Assembly (NCBI GenBank): GCA_003049465.1
Contig: PYSS01000055.1
Coordinates: forward strand, 124,001-188,000
DNA length: 64,000 nucleotides
DNA from: Magnaporthiopsis rhizophila
Taxonomy: Eukaryota; Ascomycota; Sordariomycetes; Magnaporthales; Magnaporthaceae
Direction of reading: 5' to 3'
This document shows positions 43,222 through 56,043 of this stretch, piece by piece. How positions within the stretch are numbered: the first letter of the stretch is position 1; each line of letters starts with the position of its first letter. The notes beneath the pieces are model-generated. The model saw only the letters and a list, made by a program, of their open reading frames with translations, did not search any database and had not been told where the DNA came from. A program made the translations under genes and the position numbers.

Positions 43222-45534
43222 TCAACCCTCCGCCTCCATCTCGTACGAGTTCGACTTGTGCTTAGGTTGGAACTTGAAGTCCGCATGAGCTGGACCAAGG
43301 AACATCTCACTGCAATTTAAATCGTCAGCAAAAGGCTCGTGCAGCGCGAAGGACAACAAACCAAAAGTGCCCGGCAAAACATACCTGATCTTGATCCAGT
43401 CCTTGTAGTTGTCGCTGATCATCAGCGTCTCGAGGTCGTCCCGGCCACGGTACGCCGGCGGCCGGTCGTTGATCTGCGGCGGCAAATGCTCCAGCAGGCC
43501 GACGGGCACGTAGCGATGAGCGAAGCTGAGATACTCGAGCAGGAACCGCCTCGTCGTGCCGATGCCCATCTCGTCGGCTCCCCACGCCTCCATGCCGTAC
43601 CGGCAGAAGCGCTCCACGTACCCGAGCCGCTCGCTGGAGCTCTTGTCCAGGTACTGGCACTTCTCGATCTCCTCAAAGATCCACGGCTTGATGAGGGCGC
43701 CGCGGGCCACCATGACCGTGTCGACCCCCGCCTCGTCGACGGCCTTGAAGTAGTCGACATGCGAGAAGCAGTCGCCGTTGCCCAGGAAATACATGCGGTC
43801 CGACCCGCCCGCCATGGTGTTCGGGTCCGGGGCGCTCGCTGTGTCGGCCAGAGCGTCGCCCGCCTCCCGGTAGGACCGCACCAGCGCCGCGCACTCGGCA
43901 ATGTAGCTCCAGTCCGCCGGCTTCTTGTACCGCTGTTGCCGCGTGCGCCCGTGGAGAGTGATGGCTGCGCAGCCCGGTGCGCCCATCTCGGCGCGGAAGT
44001 CGGCCGCACCAAAGGCGAGGCGCTCAATGTTCTTTTTGGCCGTCGCGAAGCCCTCCTTGACGCCAATCCTGAGCTTGGCCGTGATGGGTACCTCGCCCGA
44101 GACCGTGTTCATGGCCCGCACAATGCGCTCGATCTTGTTGGGCTGCTCCAGCAGCCCCGAGCCGGCTCCGGATTTGTACACAAGATCAATGGGGCAGCCG
44201 CAGTTGAGGTCGATCAGGCGGAGATGAGGAAGAAAGATCGAAAGACACTCGGCTGCCTTGGCGGCCACAGAATGCGAGCTTGCCGAAATCTGGGCGCCGA
44301 ACTTGAGGTCTCTAGAGTTGTCGTAAGCCTTTACAATGGGGTCCTCCGGCCTGGGAACGACGCGAGGCGGCTTCGTCTCGGACTCGTGGGCTTTCATTAG
44401 TGCCCACTCGCCCTGCCTCCCCTGGACAAGAGGCATCGCCATGGCCATCTCGGAGTATGTGCCTTGGGCTCCCAGCTCGACACAGAGGCGCCGGAACGGG
44501 AGGTTACCCTGCGTTGTTAGCGGGGCGAGAACTGGCGTCTCGCGGCCGAAGTAAACCCTGCGCTTTTCGGATGGCCTAAAGGGAGGCTCGGTGTACTGCG
44601 CCCTGAGGTCGCTGAGCTCCGAGTCCTTTTTCCTTTCCTCAGTCCGAGCGTTGTGTAGATCTTTGATCAGCTTGCTGTGTTTATCCAACCATGCATTGTA
44701 CTCGACAGATTTCTTCATCTCGAGCTTGTTCCGTGACATTTTATGCTTGTGCTCGGTAGCAACCACATTGACGACACCAAAAGCCTCGTTGTCGTTATGT
44801 TGCTCATGGGCCGCACTGCGCACGAGGACAAGCTCTTTCCTCCCGTCTTCCCGCTCTATCTCCTTCATGTGACTGTTGACGAAGCGGCACTTCCAGCCGG
44901 CATTACACCAGCCGTGTGCCTCGAAGATGGGGCATTTGCCGCCAAAGGTATCAAGATCGGCTCTGCGGCCCTCAGCCATATACTTGCGGAGGTCGTGCGA
45001 CAGATTGCAGCGATCCCCAAAGTTACATGGCTTGGGCGAGAACTCATCCGAGGTCATGCGGCTGTTGCACAGGCGGAAGCTGTCGTTGGAGCGACCAAAG
45101 TCGCGGGCCTGGTTCTGGCCCTTTTTGCCTTTCCTGCCGACCTTGACTGGAGCGTCTCTGGACGTCCTGCCCTCAGCGGCATCGTCATCCGGCACATCGC
45201 GGTGGTCACTCGGAACCACGTCAATCAGATATCTGGAGCGGCGGGTGAGCAGCTGTGCTATCGCATGGCTATAATCTCAGCAATGCGCTGAGGCTGTTGG
45301 TACTAACTCGGACTTGATGGGAGCCAGGCCCTTGACCCTCTCAGGCGGCCCGGTGGCGGTGTCAACAGAGACATCTCCACCGGCGGCGAGCGCCTTGGTG
45401 TCTTCTCCGTTGACTCCATCAACACCGACCTTGAGTCTCTTGGCAGCCGGCGGGCCGCCATTACCCTCAATACCTCGTTTCTGTGCGGCGACCAGCTCTG
45501 GTGCTGTTGGGGCGTCCGCACCATCTGGATCCAT
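43222..45534 (-). CDS. DUS3: tRNA-dihydrouridine(47) synthase [NAD(P)+]
   Basis: Exons (minus): 45308-45534, 43385-45232 and 43222-43309 give 720 aa. Of the possible acceptors for exon 2, only the one before ATATCTG keeps the frame (APIKSE|YLIDVVPSD). The last intron (75 nt, a multiple of three) is easy to miss; removing it gives WIKISEMFLGPAHADFKF. The N-terminus is charged. Two CCCH-type zinc fingers follow (CNFGDRCNLSHD and CPIFEAHGWCNAGWKCRFVNSH), then the FMN-binding TIM barrel with LAPLTTQGNLPFRRLC, the active-site loop NCGCPIDLVYKSGAGSGLL, TAKLRIGV, TLHGRTRQQRYKKPADW and GNGDCFS. Dus3 reduces uridine 47 in the variable loop of tRNAs. All expected motifs are present. Confidence 0.93.
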
Positions 45535-47546
45535 CGTGATGGTTGCTCAGTCGAGGTGGGGATGGCACATGTGCAAATACTTTCGGCGTTTATGGATTTG
45601 ATATCTTTGGTTTCCCCGCCGGGTTCCAAGCCTGAGCGTATCCAGAGCCGGGTTGAAATCGCAGGTCCGGGTAGTGGTTGGTTGGGGCGGGCACCTTTTC
45701 GTCGCTGGAAAATTTTGGCTCGGTAGCGCGCAAAACCGCCGACCGGCCCCACTTTTCTGGGGTTTGGCGGCACCCCAATACGGAGCTTCCATCTCAAAGG
45801 GTCGCCAAAGCAGGTTCGATTAATAGATGAATGTGAGGCTTGATAGAATGCATCTCAACTTCACATCATAATTTTTTTTTCCAGCTAGAGGTGGTTATTT
45901 AAAGATCTCATAAATCTATCGGCCGATGTGACTAATTACTTGTCGACGGGCAAGTCTGTTATCGTCCGTCAGATTGGCAGTTGGATCCTATAGCAGAAAG
46001 GAAAGGTCGGGGCGAGAAGAGGAGAAACACATCATCTTTAAAGCCTCTCCAGGATCTGGCATTTCTCTCCTACTAATCTGATCCTAATAGGCAAAGTTCC
46101 TTCTGCCGCTGGGTCATGCTTTCAGAGGTTGATAATGCCAGTTCATGATTGACAGCCCATTGAGCACCCTGGGGGCGTTATCTGGACGACCTATGTCTCA
46201 TGGACATGGCTGCGCAACACAATGCGGTGACTAGATGATCAATTGCATCGAATCGAATATGAGCAGCAGCCGCCCATAGGCTGACCCAGAAATAACACCA
46301 AGCTGGTCCTCTGTCTTACAAATTGCCGCACGTAGTAAGATCAAGGCTCTGGCCGCGGAGGAAACAATCCGGCCGTGCGGCTTGCTGTGCAGGCCCACCG
46401 AGGCTTGTGCGGAAAAGGTCCGACTGCCAACGCCACGCTGGTCATCGGCGTGGCAAAAGAACATATCGTAGGGCAACGGAATCGCGCGAAGATCGGGTAA
46501 TCCGCGGAAGCCACCAGAAGAACAGAAGCCAGCGGCCCTGGTTCAGCTAACGTGCGTACAGACGGACGGTTCGAAGGCGCGTGACGCACGGTTGGCTGCG
46601 TCTGTTTGCCAGGCGTGGCCGGGAGCCGCCAGGATCGGATGGCGCTGCGAGTGGACCGCGCCGTCCGCGTCCATGCCGTCTAGGTCCTCGCATTGATGGC
46701 GATTGGAAGAGCTGGCACGGCTGGATTGTTGAGGACGGTATGTCCCAGCGTCCATCCAAGTTCCTCCAAGGGGTTGGGCTGCCGTTGCAGCGACCAGATG
46801 AAGATCGCTCGCCGACCAGCCAATACGAGGCCGCCTAGGCTGGGAGGGCTGCCACACCGTTTCTGATGACAGTTTGGGTCGGCCAGTTGGAGACGCAGCT
46901 GGGCGCCTTCCAGATTCAAGGGGCTTCAAACAGCACGGGGTCATGCAAGGGCCCGCTGGATGGGTGTGCCTGCGGGGCCTGGACACCTGGTCTCGCGGTT
47001 TCTGGGTGAAGGTTCCAGGCCCTGACACAGCACAGCAGAGCATGGAGGAGCACGGCAGCACCTAGTCCCAAATCCACTTAGCGCGATCAAGCCAACCACA
47101 AACCACCACAAACCACCACAGCCCGCCGCCGTGCTCGTTCCATAGTCTCAGAACACACGCTGGCAATGGGTTTTACCGTGGGAGCAGCAGTCATCTAGGC
47201 TCTATCCACTACCGTCTGCAACCTATCGTCACCGACTCCCCAAAGCTCAAGTCCTGCCGGGACTTGTGCCATCTTCCCAAGTGACGGAAGATAGCGATCG
47301 TTCGGCTGCACTCGCCGTGCCTCTCCCTTCCGTTTCCGTCTTGGCCCCCTTCAGCCCCTGAGGTTTCGAAACGGCAGCGAGCGCCCTTCCCAGAGCCTGC
47401 ACCAGGTCCAGCGCACGCCTGTCCTGCATTGCCGCTACGATTACCGCTCGTATCCGCCCTGGCAACCCCAACCGGCTGACAAGCCGCTTTTGTCCGGGGT
47501 CTTCGCTGCTCCCTTCCCGGCAGGGAGAAATGCCCGGACGGTCACA
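45535..47546. other. Divergent intergenic region, 2 kb
   Basis: It lies between DUS3 (-) and the kelch gene (+). No gene is recognised; the longest frames are shadows of GC-rich DNA. A short direct repeat of AACCACCACA units lies at about 47091-47122, in the presumed 5' leader of the kelch gene. Confidence 0.5.
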
Positions 47547-49502
47547 ATGGCTGATCAAGCCAGCAGGCATGGCCAATCCGCCCCCGGCCAGTCCATCCGC
47601 TCTCCTCCCAACACCTACAAGGTTGTCAGGTCACAGCAGATAGCCTCTGTCGTCTCTCCCACCGACCCTAATCGACACTACGGAACGACCCTTTACGAAG
47701 ACGACGACGACGACGACGACGACGACGAAGACGACGACGAAGACGACGACGACGACGAAGAGGAGGAAGAAGAGCCGGTCAATAACGACGACGACGACGA
47801 AGACGACGAGACCGATGCCATGGAAACCGCGCCCCCCATTCCCCGCTCCCACACCCCTGGCCACCTCGCAACCAAGAACCACGACAGGCGGAGGAAGCCG
47901 TCCGAACTGTCGATCCGCGAGCGCTCCCAATCCCAGTCTGCATCTAGCCAATCCATCTCACCATCCCACCCCTCGAGCGTGCCGCCATCGTCAGCGTCGA
48001 CCAGCAAAACGACGCTGCTTTCCATAACCACACCCTCAACCGCAAGCGCCACCCCGACCTCTTCTCGCTCCCTCCTGCATCCGCACAGATCCAACGGCGG
48101 GCTCAATGGCAGCAGCGACCACTTCCCGGCCACCTCGGCGCCGCCACGCGACCGCCACGACGCTTCAGCCCCTGAAAAGGAGCACATAATCTCGGCGGCG
48201 AGCCGGAGGACCCCAGGCCTGCGCTCCACCTCGGCCATCGCCCCCAAGCCCGGCGGGCCGGGATCGGCCGCGGCCTCGACGACGGCGCCCTCGGGGGCGG
48301 CGCCGTCTATATCCTCTGGCGTCGCGTCCGCCGCCTCCAGCGTCCGCAAAGAGGGCACGACCCGCGGGAGCTCCAGCGGCCGCAGCCGGCACAACCAGCC
48401 GGCGCCCACGGCGACGCACACCGACTTCCCGCCGCTAATAGACCCTCGCACGGCCCCGGACGTGCCGCCCGCGCCCGCTTCAGGTATGTACTGGAGTCGG
48501 GCGCCGGTCAGCGGGTCCGGGCACACGGCCCTGCGGGCGCACACGACGACGCTAGTGGGCTCCAACGTGTTCGTGTTTGGCGGCTGCGACTCGCGCGCGT
48601 GCTTCAACCAGCTGTACGTGCTGGACGCCGACTCGTTCCACTGGAGCATCCCGCACGTCGTCGGCGACATACCGGTGCCGCTGCGCGCCATGACGTGCAC
48701 GGCCGTCGGCAAGAAGCTCGTGATATTCGGGGGCGGCGACGGCCCGGCCTACTACAACGACGTCCACGTGCTCGACACGGTCAACTTCCGCTGGAGCAAG
48801 CCGCGCATCGTCGGCGACCGCGTCCCGAGCAAGCGGCGCGCCCACACGGCCTGCCTGTACAAGAACGGCATCTACGTCTTTGGCGGCGGTGACGGCGTCC
48901 GGGCGCTCAATGATATCTGGCGACTCGACGTGAGCGACATGAACAAGATGTCGTGGCGGCTGGTGAGCGGGCCGTCGACGGAGACGTCGCCGGCGAGCGG
49001 GACCGGCGGCAAGTCGCCGAGCAACAACAACAACAGCAGGGACCTGCGGCCCAAGGCGCGCGGCTACCACACGGCCAACATGGTGGGCGGCAAGCTCATC
49101 ATCTTTGGCGGGTCCGACGGCGGCGAGTGCTTCAACGACGTGTGGGTCTACGACGTCGAGAACTCGCAGTGGCGGTCCGGCCCCATCCCCGTCACGCACC
49201 GGCGCCTGTCGCACACGGCCACCATCGTGGGCAGCTACCTCTTCGTCGTCGGCGGGCACGACGGCAACGAATACTCCAACGACGTGCTGCTGCTCAACCT
49301 CGTCACCATGACCTGGGACCGCCGCCGCGTCTACGGCCTGCCGCCCAGCGGCAGGGGCTACCACGGGACTGTGCTCCACGACAGCCGCCTGCTAGTCATC
49401 GGCGGCTTCGACGGCAGCGAGGTGTTTGGCGAGGTTTGGGTGCTCGAGCTCGCCGTCCACGCCTACTTTTCGCAAATCAGCCACTTCAGCATAGAGGTGT
49501 AG
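47547..49502 (+). CDS. Kelch-repeat beta-propeller protein with acidic N-terminal tract
   Basis: Single exon, 651 aa from the ATG at 47547 (MADQASRHGQ); the open frame reaches further upstream only through non-ATG codons. Residues about 52-92 are almost pure Asp/Glu, encoded by GAC/GAA repeats at 47699-47812. A long Ser/Pro/Thr-rich disordered region follows, then at least six kelch blades (FVFGGCDSRACFNQLYVLD, VIFGGGDGPAYYNDVHVLD, YVFGGGDGVRALNDIWRLD, IIFGGSDGGECFNDVWVYD, FVVGGHDGNEYSNDVLLLN, LVIGGFDGSEVFGEVWVLE). Kelch propellers mediate protein-protein contacts. Fungal members act in polarity or as adaptors, but nothing here fixes the partner. A GTATGT at 48484 is within the coding frame and is not treated as a splice site. 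Confidence 0.88.
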   Translation: MADQASRHGQSAPGQSIRSPPNTYKVVRSQQIASVVSPTDPNRHYGTTLYEDDDDDDDDDEDDDEDDDDDEEEEEEPVNNDDDDEDDETDAMETAPPIPRSHTPGHLATKNHDRRRKPSELSIRERSQSQSASSQSISPSHPSSVPPSSASTSKTTLLSITTPSTASATPTSSRSLLHPHRSNGGLNGSSDHFPATSAPPRDRHDASAPEKEHIISAASRRTPGLRSTSAIAPKPGGPGSAAASTTAPSGAAPSISSGVASAASSVRKEGTTRGSSSGRSRHNQPAPTATHTDFPPLIDPRTAPDVPPAPASGMYWSRAPVSGSGHTALRAHTTTLVGSNVFVFGGCDSRACFNQLYVLDADSFHWSIPHVVGDIPVPLRAMTCTAVGKKLVIFGGGDGPAYYNDVHVLDTVNFRWSKPRIVGDRVPSKRRAHTACLYKNGIYVFGGGDGVRALNDIWRLDVSDMNKMSWRLVSGPSTETSPASGTGGKSPSNNNNSRDLRPKARGYHTANMVGGKLIIFGGSDGGECFNDVWVYDVENSQWRSGPIPVTHRRLSHTATIVGSYLFVVGGHDGNEYSNDVLLLNLVTMTWDRRRVYGLPPSGRGYHGTVLHDSRLLVIGGFDGSEVFGEVWVLELAVHAYFSQISHFSIEV

Positions 49503-50453
49503 AGCGCGGGTGGCGATGGTGAGGATTTGGATAGAGACGATGTGTGTGAGTGACAGAGACAGAGAAAAAAGAGCAAGCCAGATAGCAGCAAGAGAGCAAT
49601 GTTTCGATCAACACAAACAATCTCCAGCAAAACGAACGACACACTACTCTCGCATTTTGGCGAGGGAAACGTGTAACGAACGAGCAAGAGACATACCTAC
49701 CTACCTAGGTAGGGGAGGAGCGGTAGATTTGGAAACAGGATCACCGGGGTTACGTCGCTTTTCATTTGGTAGCAAGGACAGGACGGTTTGACGGCGGGGG
49801 CAGATTTCGGAAAACAAGGTATAGAAGTGCGGCAGGCGTAGAACAGGATCTGTTGTTTCCTCCAAGCGATTCGTTTTCATTTTGTTCAAAGCGGAAGTTG
49901 TCGGCTATAGCAAGGGCGTTTTAATATCACTCCCTTGACACCTACTCTTCCTCTTCTCTTTGACTCCGATACGAGAGTCCATTGACATAACAGCTCGAAT
50001 ACAGTCCATTCGCATTTCGGACATGATATACCTTGAATGATAGTTCACGTTCTGGACCAGTCCTGTAGTAACTTTCCGTTCTGATCAATTCTGCCTCTTG
50101 TTTCTCGTGATTCACATCGGCGGCTCTATTCGGATCGAGTGACGGCCGTTCGGAAAATCCAATCAGTATATCTATTCTATAAACCATACAAGGAAAATCT
50201 GCCGGTCAATCGACAGCCATCAAAGGTCCTCCCAAACGCCGGCAATGCTTGCTCAATACCTATTGTACACGCCAAGTTCAAAGTTCGTGTCTGTGCTTTT
50301 TTTTTTTTGTTGTGTTAGACCTTGCCGCCTCCAGACGCCTCGCTCTTTGTACCCTTTTTAGCTTCAACGTTCAAGGTGTGGCTCAAAGTGGCAGAAACGA
50401 GGATTTTGTGGCTTAAAGAGACCCTCCTCATAAGAGTTCCCTTAGTATGAGGC
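49503..50453. other. Convergent 3' intergenic region
   Basis: It lies between the kelch gene (+) and RCF2 (-). It contains a full copy of the palindrome ACCTACCTAGGTAGG at about 49699-49713. No gene is recognised. Confidence 0.6.
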
Positions 50454-51259
50454 CTAGGCGGCGCTCTTCTTCTGGGCATTCTTCTGGGCATTCTTCTGGG
50501 CCTCTAGCCTGCGCTCCTCAGCAGCAACCATGTCTGTGACAATCAAAAGAAGGTGTTCTGTCAGCTACCATCACACATTTTACCAAGGAACACAAAATTT
50601 CTCCGGAGATGCAAAAACTCACCCATCCACAGATCCTGCCCCTCGTACTCCTCCTTGTGGATCCGCTTCTCGATCAGGTGCTTGTGCTCCGGGTCGTTGG
50701 GGTCGAGCACCATGACCGTCTCCCAGCGGCCCTTGCCCGACTTGGCGTCGGCCGTCTCGAACGCGGCCGTGGCGATGAGCACGGCCAGGGTCAGCCCCTG
50801 GGCGTACACACGGGCCTGGACCAGCCTCTGGGCCGAGGTTAGGTACTTGTTGCGGTTGACGATGGCGAGCGCGACGCCCATGGCGGCGATCCACGAGGCG
50901 AAGACGATGGTGTAGCGGTTCTCGCGGCCCCAGGCCATCAGGCGCTTGGTTTTCCCCTCCTGGGCGCGCACGTCCTCGAGCGCGCGCTGGGCCTCATCCT
51001 TGTAGAAGTTCATGGGGTCCTTGGACTTGGCGAAGGCGATGGACTCGCGCTCCGCCATGGTGATGGCGGCAAAGGTGCCAGCAGACGTCACCAGGAAGGA
51101 CCGGAAGGGAAGCGTCAGCGCCCGGAAGCCGGCGTAGCGCCTCGAGGCGGCCATGACGCCCGCAAGCCCGACGGCCAGACCGGCCGTGCCGCCGATCAGG
51201 CCGCCCTTGACGGTGGCCTTATAGTGGGCGGCCTCCTCTTCCTTACTGATGATCTTCAT
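50454..51259 (-). CDS. RCF2: Respiratory supercomplex factor 2 (HIG1-domain protein)
   Basis: Exons (minus): 50623-51259 and 50454-50533 give 238 aa, starting MKIISKEEEAAHYKATVKGG at the first ATG after a C/A-rich leader. Two N-terminal membrane segments (GGTAGLAVGLAGVMAA and RSFLVTSAGTFAAITMAE) precede the HIG1-type domain: ENRYTIVFASWIAAMGVALAIVNRNKYLTSAQRLVQARVYAQGLTLAVLIATAAF. The QRLVQARVYAQG signature is typical of HIG1 proteins. The charged tail ends in a repeat (QKNAQKNAQKKSAA) encoded by 12-nt units in the second exon. Rcf2 sits in the inner mitochondrial membrane and helps cytochrome bc1 and cytochrome oxidase assemble into supercomplexes. Confidence 0.92.
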
Positions 51260-54200
51260 GGTGTTGGTGTTGTTTTCTTTTGCGATGGAACTGGGTAGGT
51301 AGGGGGGTGATCTGGCGACTATGAGGGGTTGTCGTCGCGCGGGCTCTGAGGCAAGTTTGCCTTGACTTGTGTTTTTCGATTGAATTATCGCAGGCTCGAC
51401 GATACGACCAACCAAACGCCAGTCGCGTATGTCGAGGGATCCAATGGTGCCGTTGGGTGCCTTGCAAGACCGATGATGTCAGTGATGGAGCACTAAAGAT
51501 AAGCTGCCAATGGCGTAATGATGATGGACCGAGAGAAGCAGAATCCACCCACCACCAAGCGATGAGGAATCGTGTCTATTATATTCTGATTTGTCTGGAA
51601 ACTTTATGACTGTTGTCGACGTCGATCGTTCTCCGCGCAAATGCAGGGACAATTCTCAATTCGCGATTGTTCGGGAACTTGGACGTCAGGCCATGATTGC
51701 ACGATTTCTCGGGATCTGACCCGCGCGCTGCAGGGCCCCGCACGTGCGCTCAAGCTTGCTGGCAGACCCCGATTTAAGGCCGAACTCTCCTGAAATCCTA
51801 CCAACTGCGAAGGACCCTGTGGCTGAGCAAATACCAACCAACCACGAGCCTGCCCGGAGCTCCCGAAATCTGCCGCGCAAGGAAAGCAGAGACCGCGGGC
51901 TCGGCGAACGAAAATACGTGTTCTCTCCGAGTAAGAGGTATCAGCCCTCGGCCGGCCACCCCGTGTTACGAAAAACGAACGGCGACCGCCGCCACTAAGC
52001 CCGGCTCGAGTGTGGCTTAACTATACTGTGTGCCAGCAGAGAGTTGTTCCCCTGGCCCAACGGTCCATCGAGCAACATTTTTCTCGCCTGTGCGCGTGTG
52101 TGGGTTCGCCAACAGGCCTCCCCGACGCGGTGCCTGATTCTGCACAGGCGATAATGCGGGGACACGGAGGCCACTTTGGGGGGCATTGCGTGCTTAACAG
52201 GCGTCACACCCAGCCAACCGATCTTAGGACGCCTCTCACGATCCGATTGACAACCAGAAGAAAAAGTCTACTGTGCCAGGGACAGCTGTAGAGGTCGGCT
52301 CGAGAGTTTATTCTATCATTACGTGCGCTCTGTAAACTGGACAGCCTTTTCTATCCGTCCCACGTCACATCGGGCTTTGATGGAAGGCTTGTTGGAGTTC
52401 TCTATGCAGGAACAGAATTGCTTTTTTTTTTCCCTCCGATTCCCCAGGGTCCAGACCCAGGGCTCTTGTCCTCGTTAGACCCCGGCGCCAGAGGGCAATT
52501 GTGATTCCTATGCAGAATCACAGTCGCCGATACCAAGCACACGCCCGGTGAGTGGGTGCGTGCTGGTGCCACCACAAAAGCCCGCCTTTCCCACAGCATC
52601 ACGCACCCGCGAAGTCACCAGGACCGACCGACCGCCTCGGCATGCAAGCGCGCTCGCTACATGTACGTCCATGCTGGGCCTCTTCTCCGATGGCACGCTT
52701 GTCCATATAAAACCCGGAACCAGCCGCCTCGGAGATGCGTCCGACCCTCTTTCCCACCTCGCCCACCCCTTCCGTATGTTGCATAGGCTTAGGTATTACA
52801 TATGTCATCGCTGAAACCCTGGCTCCATCAAACCCCGAGCGACCAGGCTTGTTGTGCCCTGTCGGGGCCATGCAGGGTTGGGTTGACGGTGGGCTGGCTG
52901 GCGGACCCTCCTCCACCACCTTGGCGCTTCCATCCTGGGGGCAAGGGGCGCCCATGCACGAGCCATTTCCGCTGCGTAGACGAAATCACGTCGGGCCGGG
53001 ACATTACCGTACGCCAAGCCCAAGCTCAAGCCCAATCGATTTTCCCTCCAAGGAAAACGGTGTGTTTACGTACGTGTTCTTTTGTCTGTTTAAGGGACAT
53101 CCCTGACCCGAATTGGTTCCCGATTCTGGCAGGGCAGCACCGCAGGGCTACCTCAGCGGGTACCAGGTAACCAGCAAGCGTAGAGGGTGGTAGACAGAAC
53201 CCCGTGACGTCTGGAGTTTATTTTCTCTCGGAAGCATAGAAAAGCCAAACGTAAAGAAAGTTGGTAAGGCTGCATGCTTGGTTGTAGCTTATCTGCACAC
53301 CTCCTAACTCTGACACGTGTTTAAATGTCAACTAGCACCATGCAACTGGAGTCTGATATGAAAGGTATTATCCTGCCGGTTCTTCAAAAGAGGGAAAGGG
53401 AGGAAGAGAGACAAAAGGAGAAAGCCGCATTGGCCCGAGGTCCGAAGCCGAGACGACGAAAAAGGGGGTTCGGCTCTCTCTCTCACATGTCCACTCCACC
53501 GTGAAATACCCGTTTTTTGTGCCCATATAATCCAGACACGTTATGGATACCTGACCTGACCTGGCGGACGGGACGGACAGTCCTACTGGCACGCCCGGTA
53601 GGGATCGACATGATGTTTACTGATGCTCGTGACCAGCTTGTTGCGCCAGTGGTTCGTTGAAAGCCACCTGGCTCTCACCCCTCCGTACGTCCGGCCGACC
53701 AGTGCGGCGGATACAAATTTTGACAGTATGGCAAAGCTGTGTCTGTGATATACCCACACCCAGCTCTTTCTCTCTGCCAGATGCCTGCGTTGATGACAGA
53801 ATACAACAGATAATTCCCTGGGTACAATCCTCACCGCCGGTGCCTTGAATGTTTTGTTGAACGCAGCAAGGAACACCGTGTCTACGGCCGTAGGTATCGC
53901 TGCTGGACGCCAAGCCCTCTCATTTCATATTCTTCTAGAACAATTCTGGAAACATTTGGCGGTGGCTGCGGCCAGGGTCCAGGGGTCCAATGGGTTGCCT
54001 TGGCGGGGCGTGCGCGTGTGTGACCTGCCCGTGACTCTTCTCCCGTGCACAACGGTGGCCTCGATTGGCCAGATTTCTTTTGGGCTGCCGGAATCGGAAC
54101 AAGCAGCTCAGTCCCCCAACCATTAGGTCCTAACGGGTAGTAATAGTCACAGCCAAAGAAGGACATCAGCCTTCGGTCCGGTGTCGTCACAAATGACAGA

Positions 54201-56007
54201 AAGGATGAGCGAAACGGGCTTCCGGGTCCAATCACTGGCGCCTTCGGGACCTTTATTTGGAAGCACGGCTGATCGCCAAACCGGAGACTGAGCCTTCATC
54301 AACCCCAAACTGCCCAGCCGCTTCTCGCTGTCGCTGATATTTGTCTGCATACCCTGACATCAAGTGACAAGGCTTGGGATCTGCCGTATGCATGGAGGCA
54401 CCCTGGGAGACTCGCAATAATACCTCCGATCCCTTGACTCGGGCAGGCAGTCCGTAAGCCAGTCTGTCGTTGGGCTGTCACCGCAGATGCATCTACCAGC
54501 ATCCCCTCCTTTCCGCCTGAAGTGTCATGCTGTCAGTTTCGTTAAACTGCCGTTTTTTAGTAGTCTGGATATGGATCTTTGATCACATGGCGGTGAGGTC
54601 CATCAGGCTGTGGGCTTTTGGGGCTTATTTGTTTATCCTTCCCTGTCTACCAGTTAGGTATGTAGCTGCCTCGTGAGGCTATTGCGGTCTCCCAGCTGAA
54701 AGGCGGATCGTCACCTCAGGCCCGTGGTGTTGGTAGACGGAGGAGAGAGGCCGGTGTGATTCGAGTAAAAGATACCAAGCAGGGAGATACCCGCCAATCA
54801 CTAGCATTAACTTATTCTAGGCTAAATTAGACAGGATGCACAGAAACCCAGCCTGCCTTGGCGCACCTGTCGACGTTGAATATCCCGCAAGGAGCCCGCT
54901 AGCTTGGTGGTGGGCTTATTCGGCTGGCCAGTGCGGTGGAGAGAGAGAGGGCTGGGTTGGGCTGGTCACATCACGGCTTCCCAAAACGGGTGTTCCTGCT
55001 CACAAAAACACACCGTGGGCCTTGTCGGCTTTGCCATCCGATGTGCATGGAACACCCCTGCCTCCGCATGGAGACTTTCGGAACCAATCGCCAGGGCCGT
55101 TTTCAGAGAGACCTGCCTCCGTCTCCGTCTCCGTTTCCATCTACTGTACGTCCACTGTCACAGCCTGCCAACCTGCCTGTCACCTTGCCCGAGAAAAAGA
55201 TGGCAGCTCTTCAATTCCGAGACGGAGGTTTTACTGGCTGCATCGGATGGTGGACCCGTAAATTATCTCTGGAGGGAAACTTGCCATCTTCTTTTTGGGC
55301 AAATGTGCCGGGCTGTCTGCCTGCGAACTCGGCATGCAGGATAAAAACGAAAAACACAGAGGACCTCGTAGAGAACAGCGAGCCACCACACGCCCGCAGG
55401 ACCCTCTAATCAAAGGTGCATGCCGTAGTACGTAGGTCGTATGTATGTACCGTGCCATGGAATGGATACCATACAGAGTGCCCGAGTCATTTATCCGGGT
55501 CAGTTTCTCAGAAATCGCTTGCGAGGGCGGTTAAAGACAGAGAAAGAGAGAGACCAGACGATGGATGGATGGGTTGGGCTGTCGAAATCGATGGATCCTC
55601 CTGCAAGGCATGGGTGGTTTGGACGCGAGGTGACATCGACATGTGGGCGCTGTGTTACTGCAGATTCCCTAAGTGGCACCTCCGTCTTGAAGTGCCGCCA
55701 ACCATTATTTCTCTCTCTCTCTCGCTCCATCTTGCCTCGGGCTCGCGTGCAATACCAACTTGGTAAGTTGCCGAGGAGCGCGCACGGAAACTGAACCGCT
55801 TGGGCTTGGGTCCGGGTCCTAGAGATGGGGAGGCACGGTTGCTCCCCCGGTATGGTGTGTGGTGGTGTCCGGTGTGATTGAGTGTCAAGGTGTGTGTGGG
55901 CGGCTTATTAGCTTGTTGGCGGCTGCATACATGGTGATTGATGATGATGCTCTGAGGACGCTGCGCGTATGACTCAACCACTGCCGCCTCTCCCCGTTTT
56001 ACACCAC

Positions 56008-56043
<36 letters not shown>

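Noticed and set aside
48484..48489. Intron donor GTATGT in the kelch gene
   Set aside because: The frame continues through it and encodes SGMYWSRAP, which fits the start of the kelch domain; no fitting acceptor was found.
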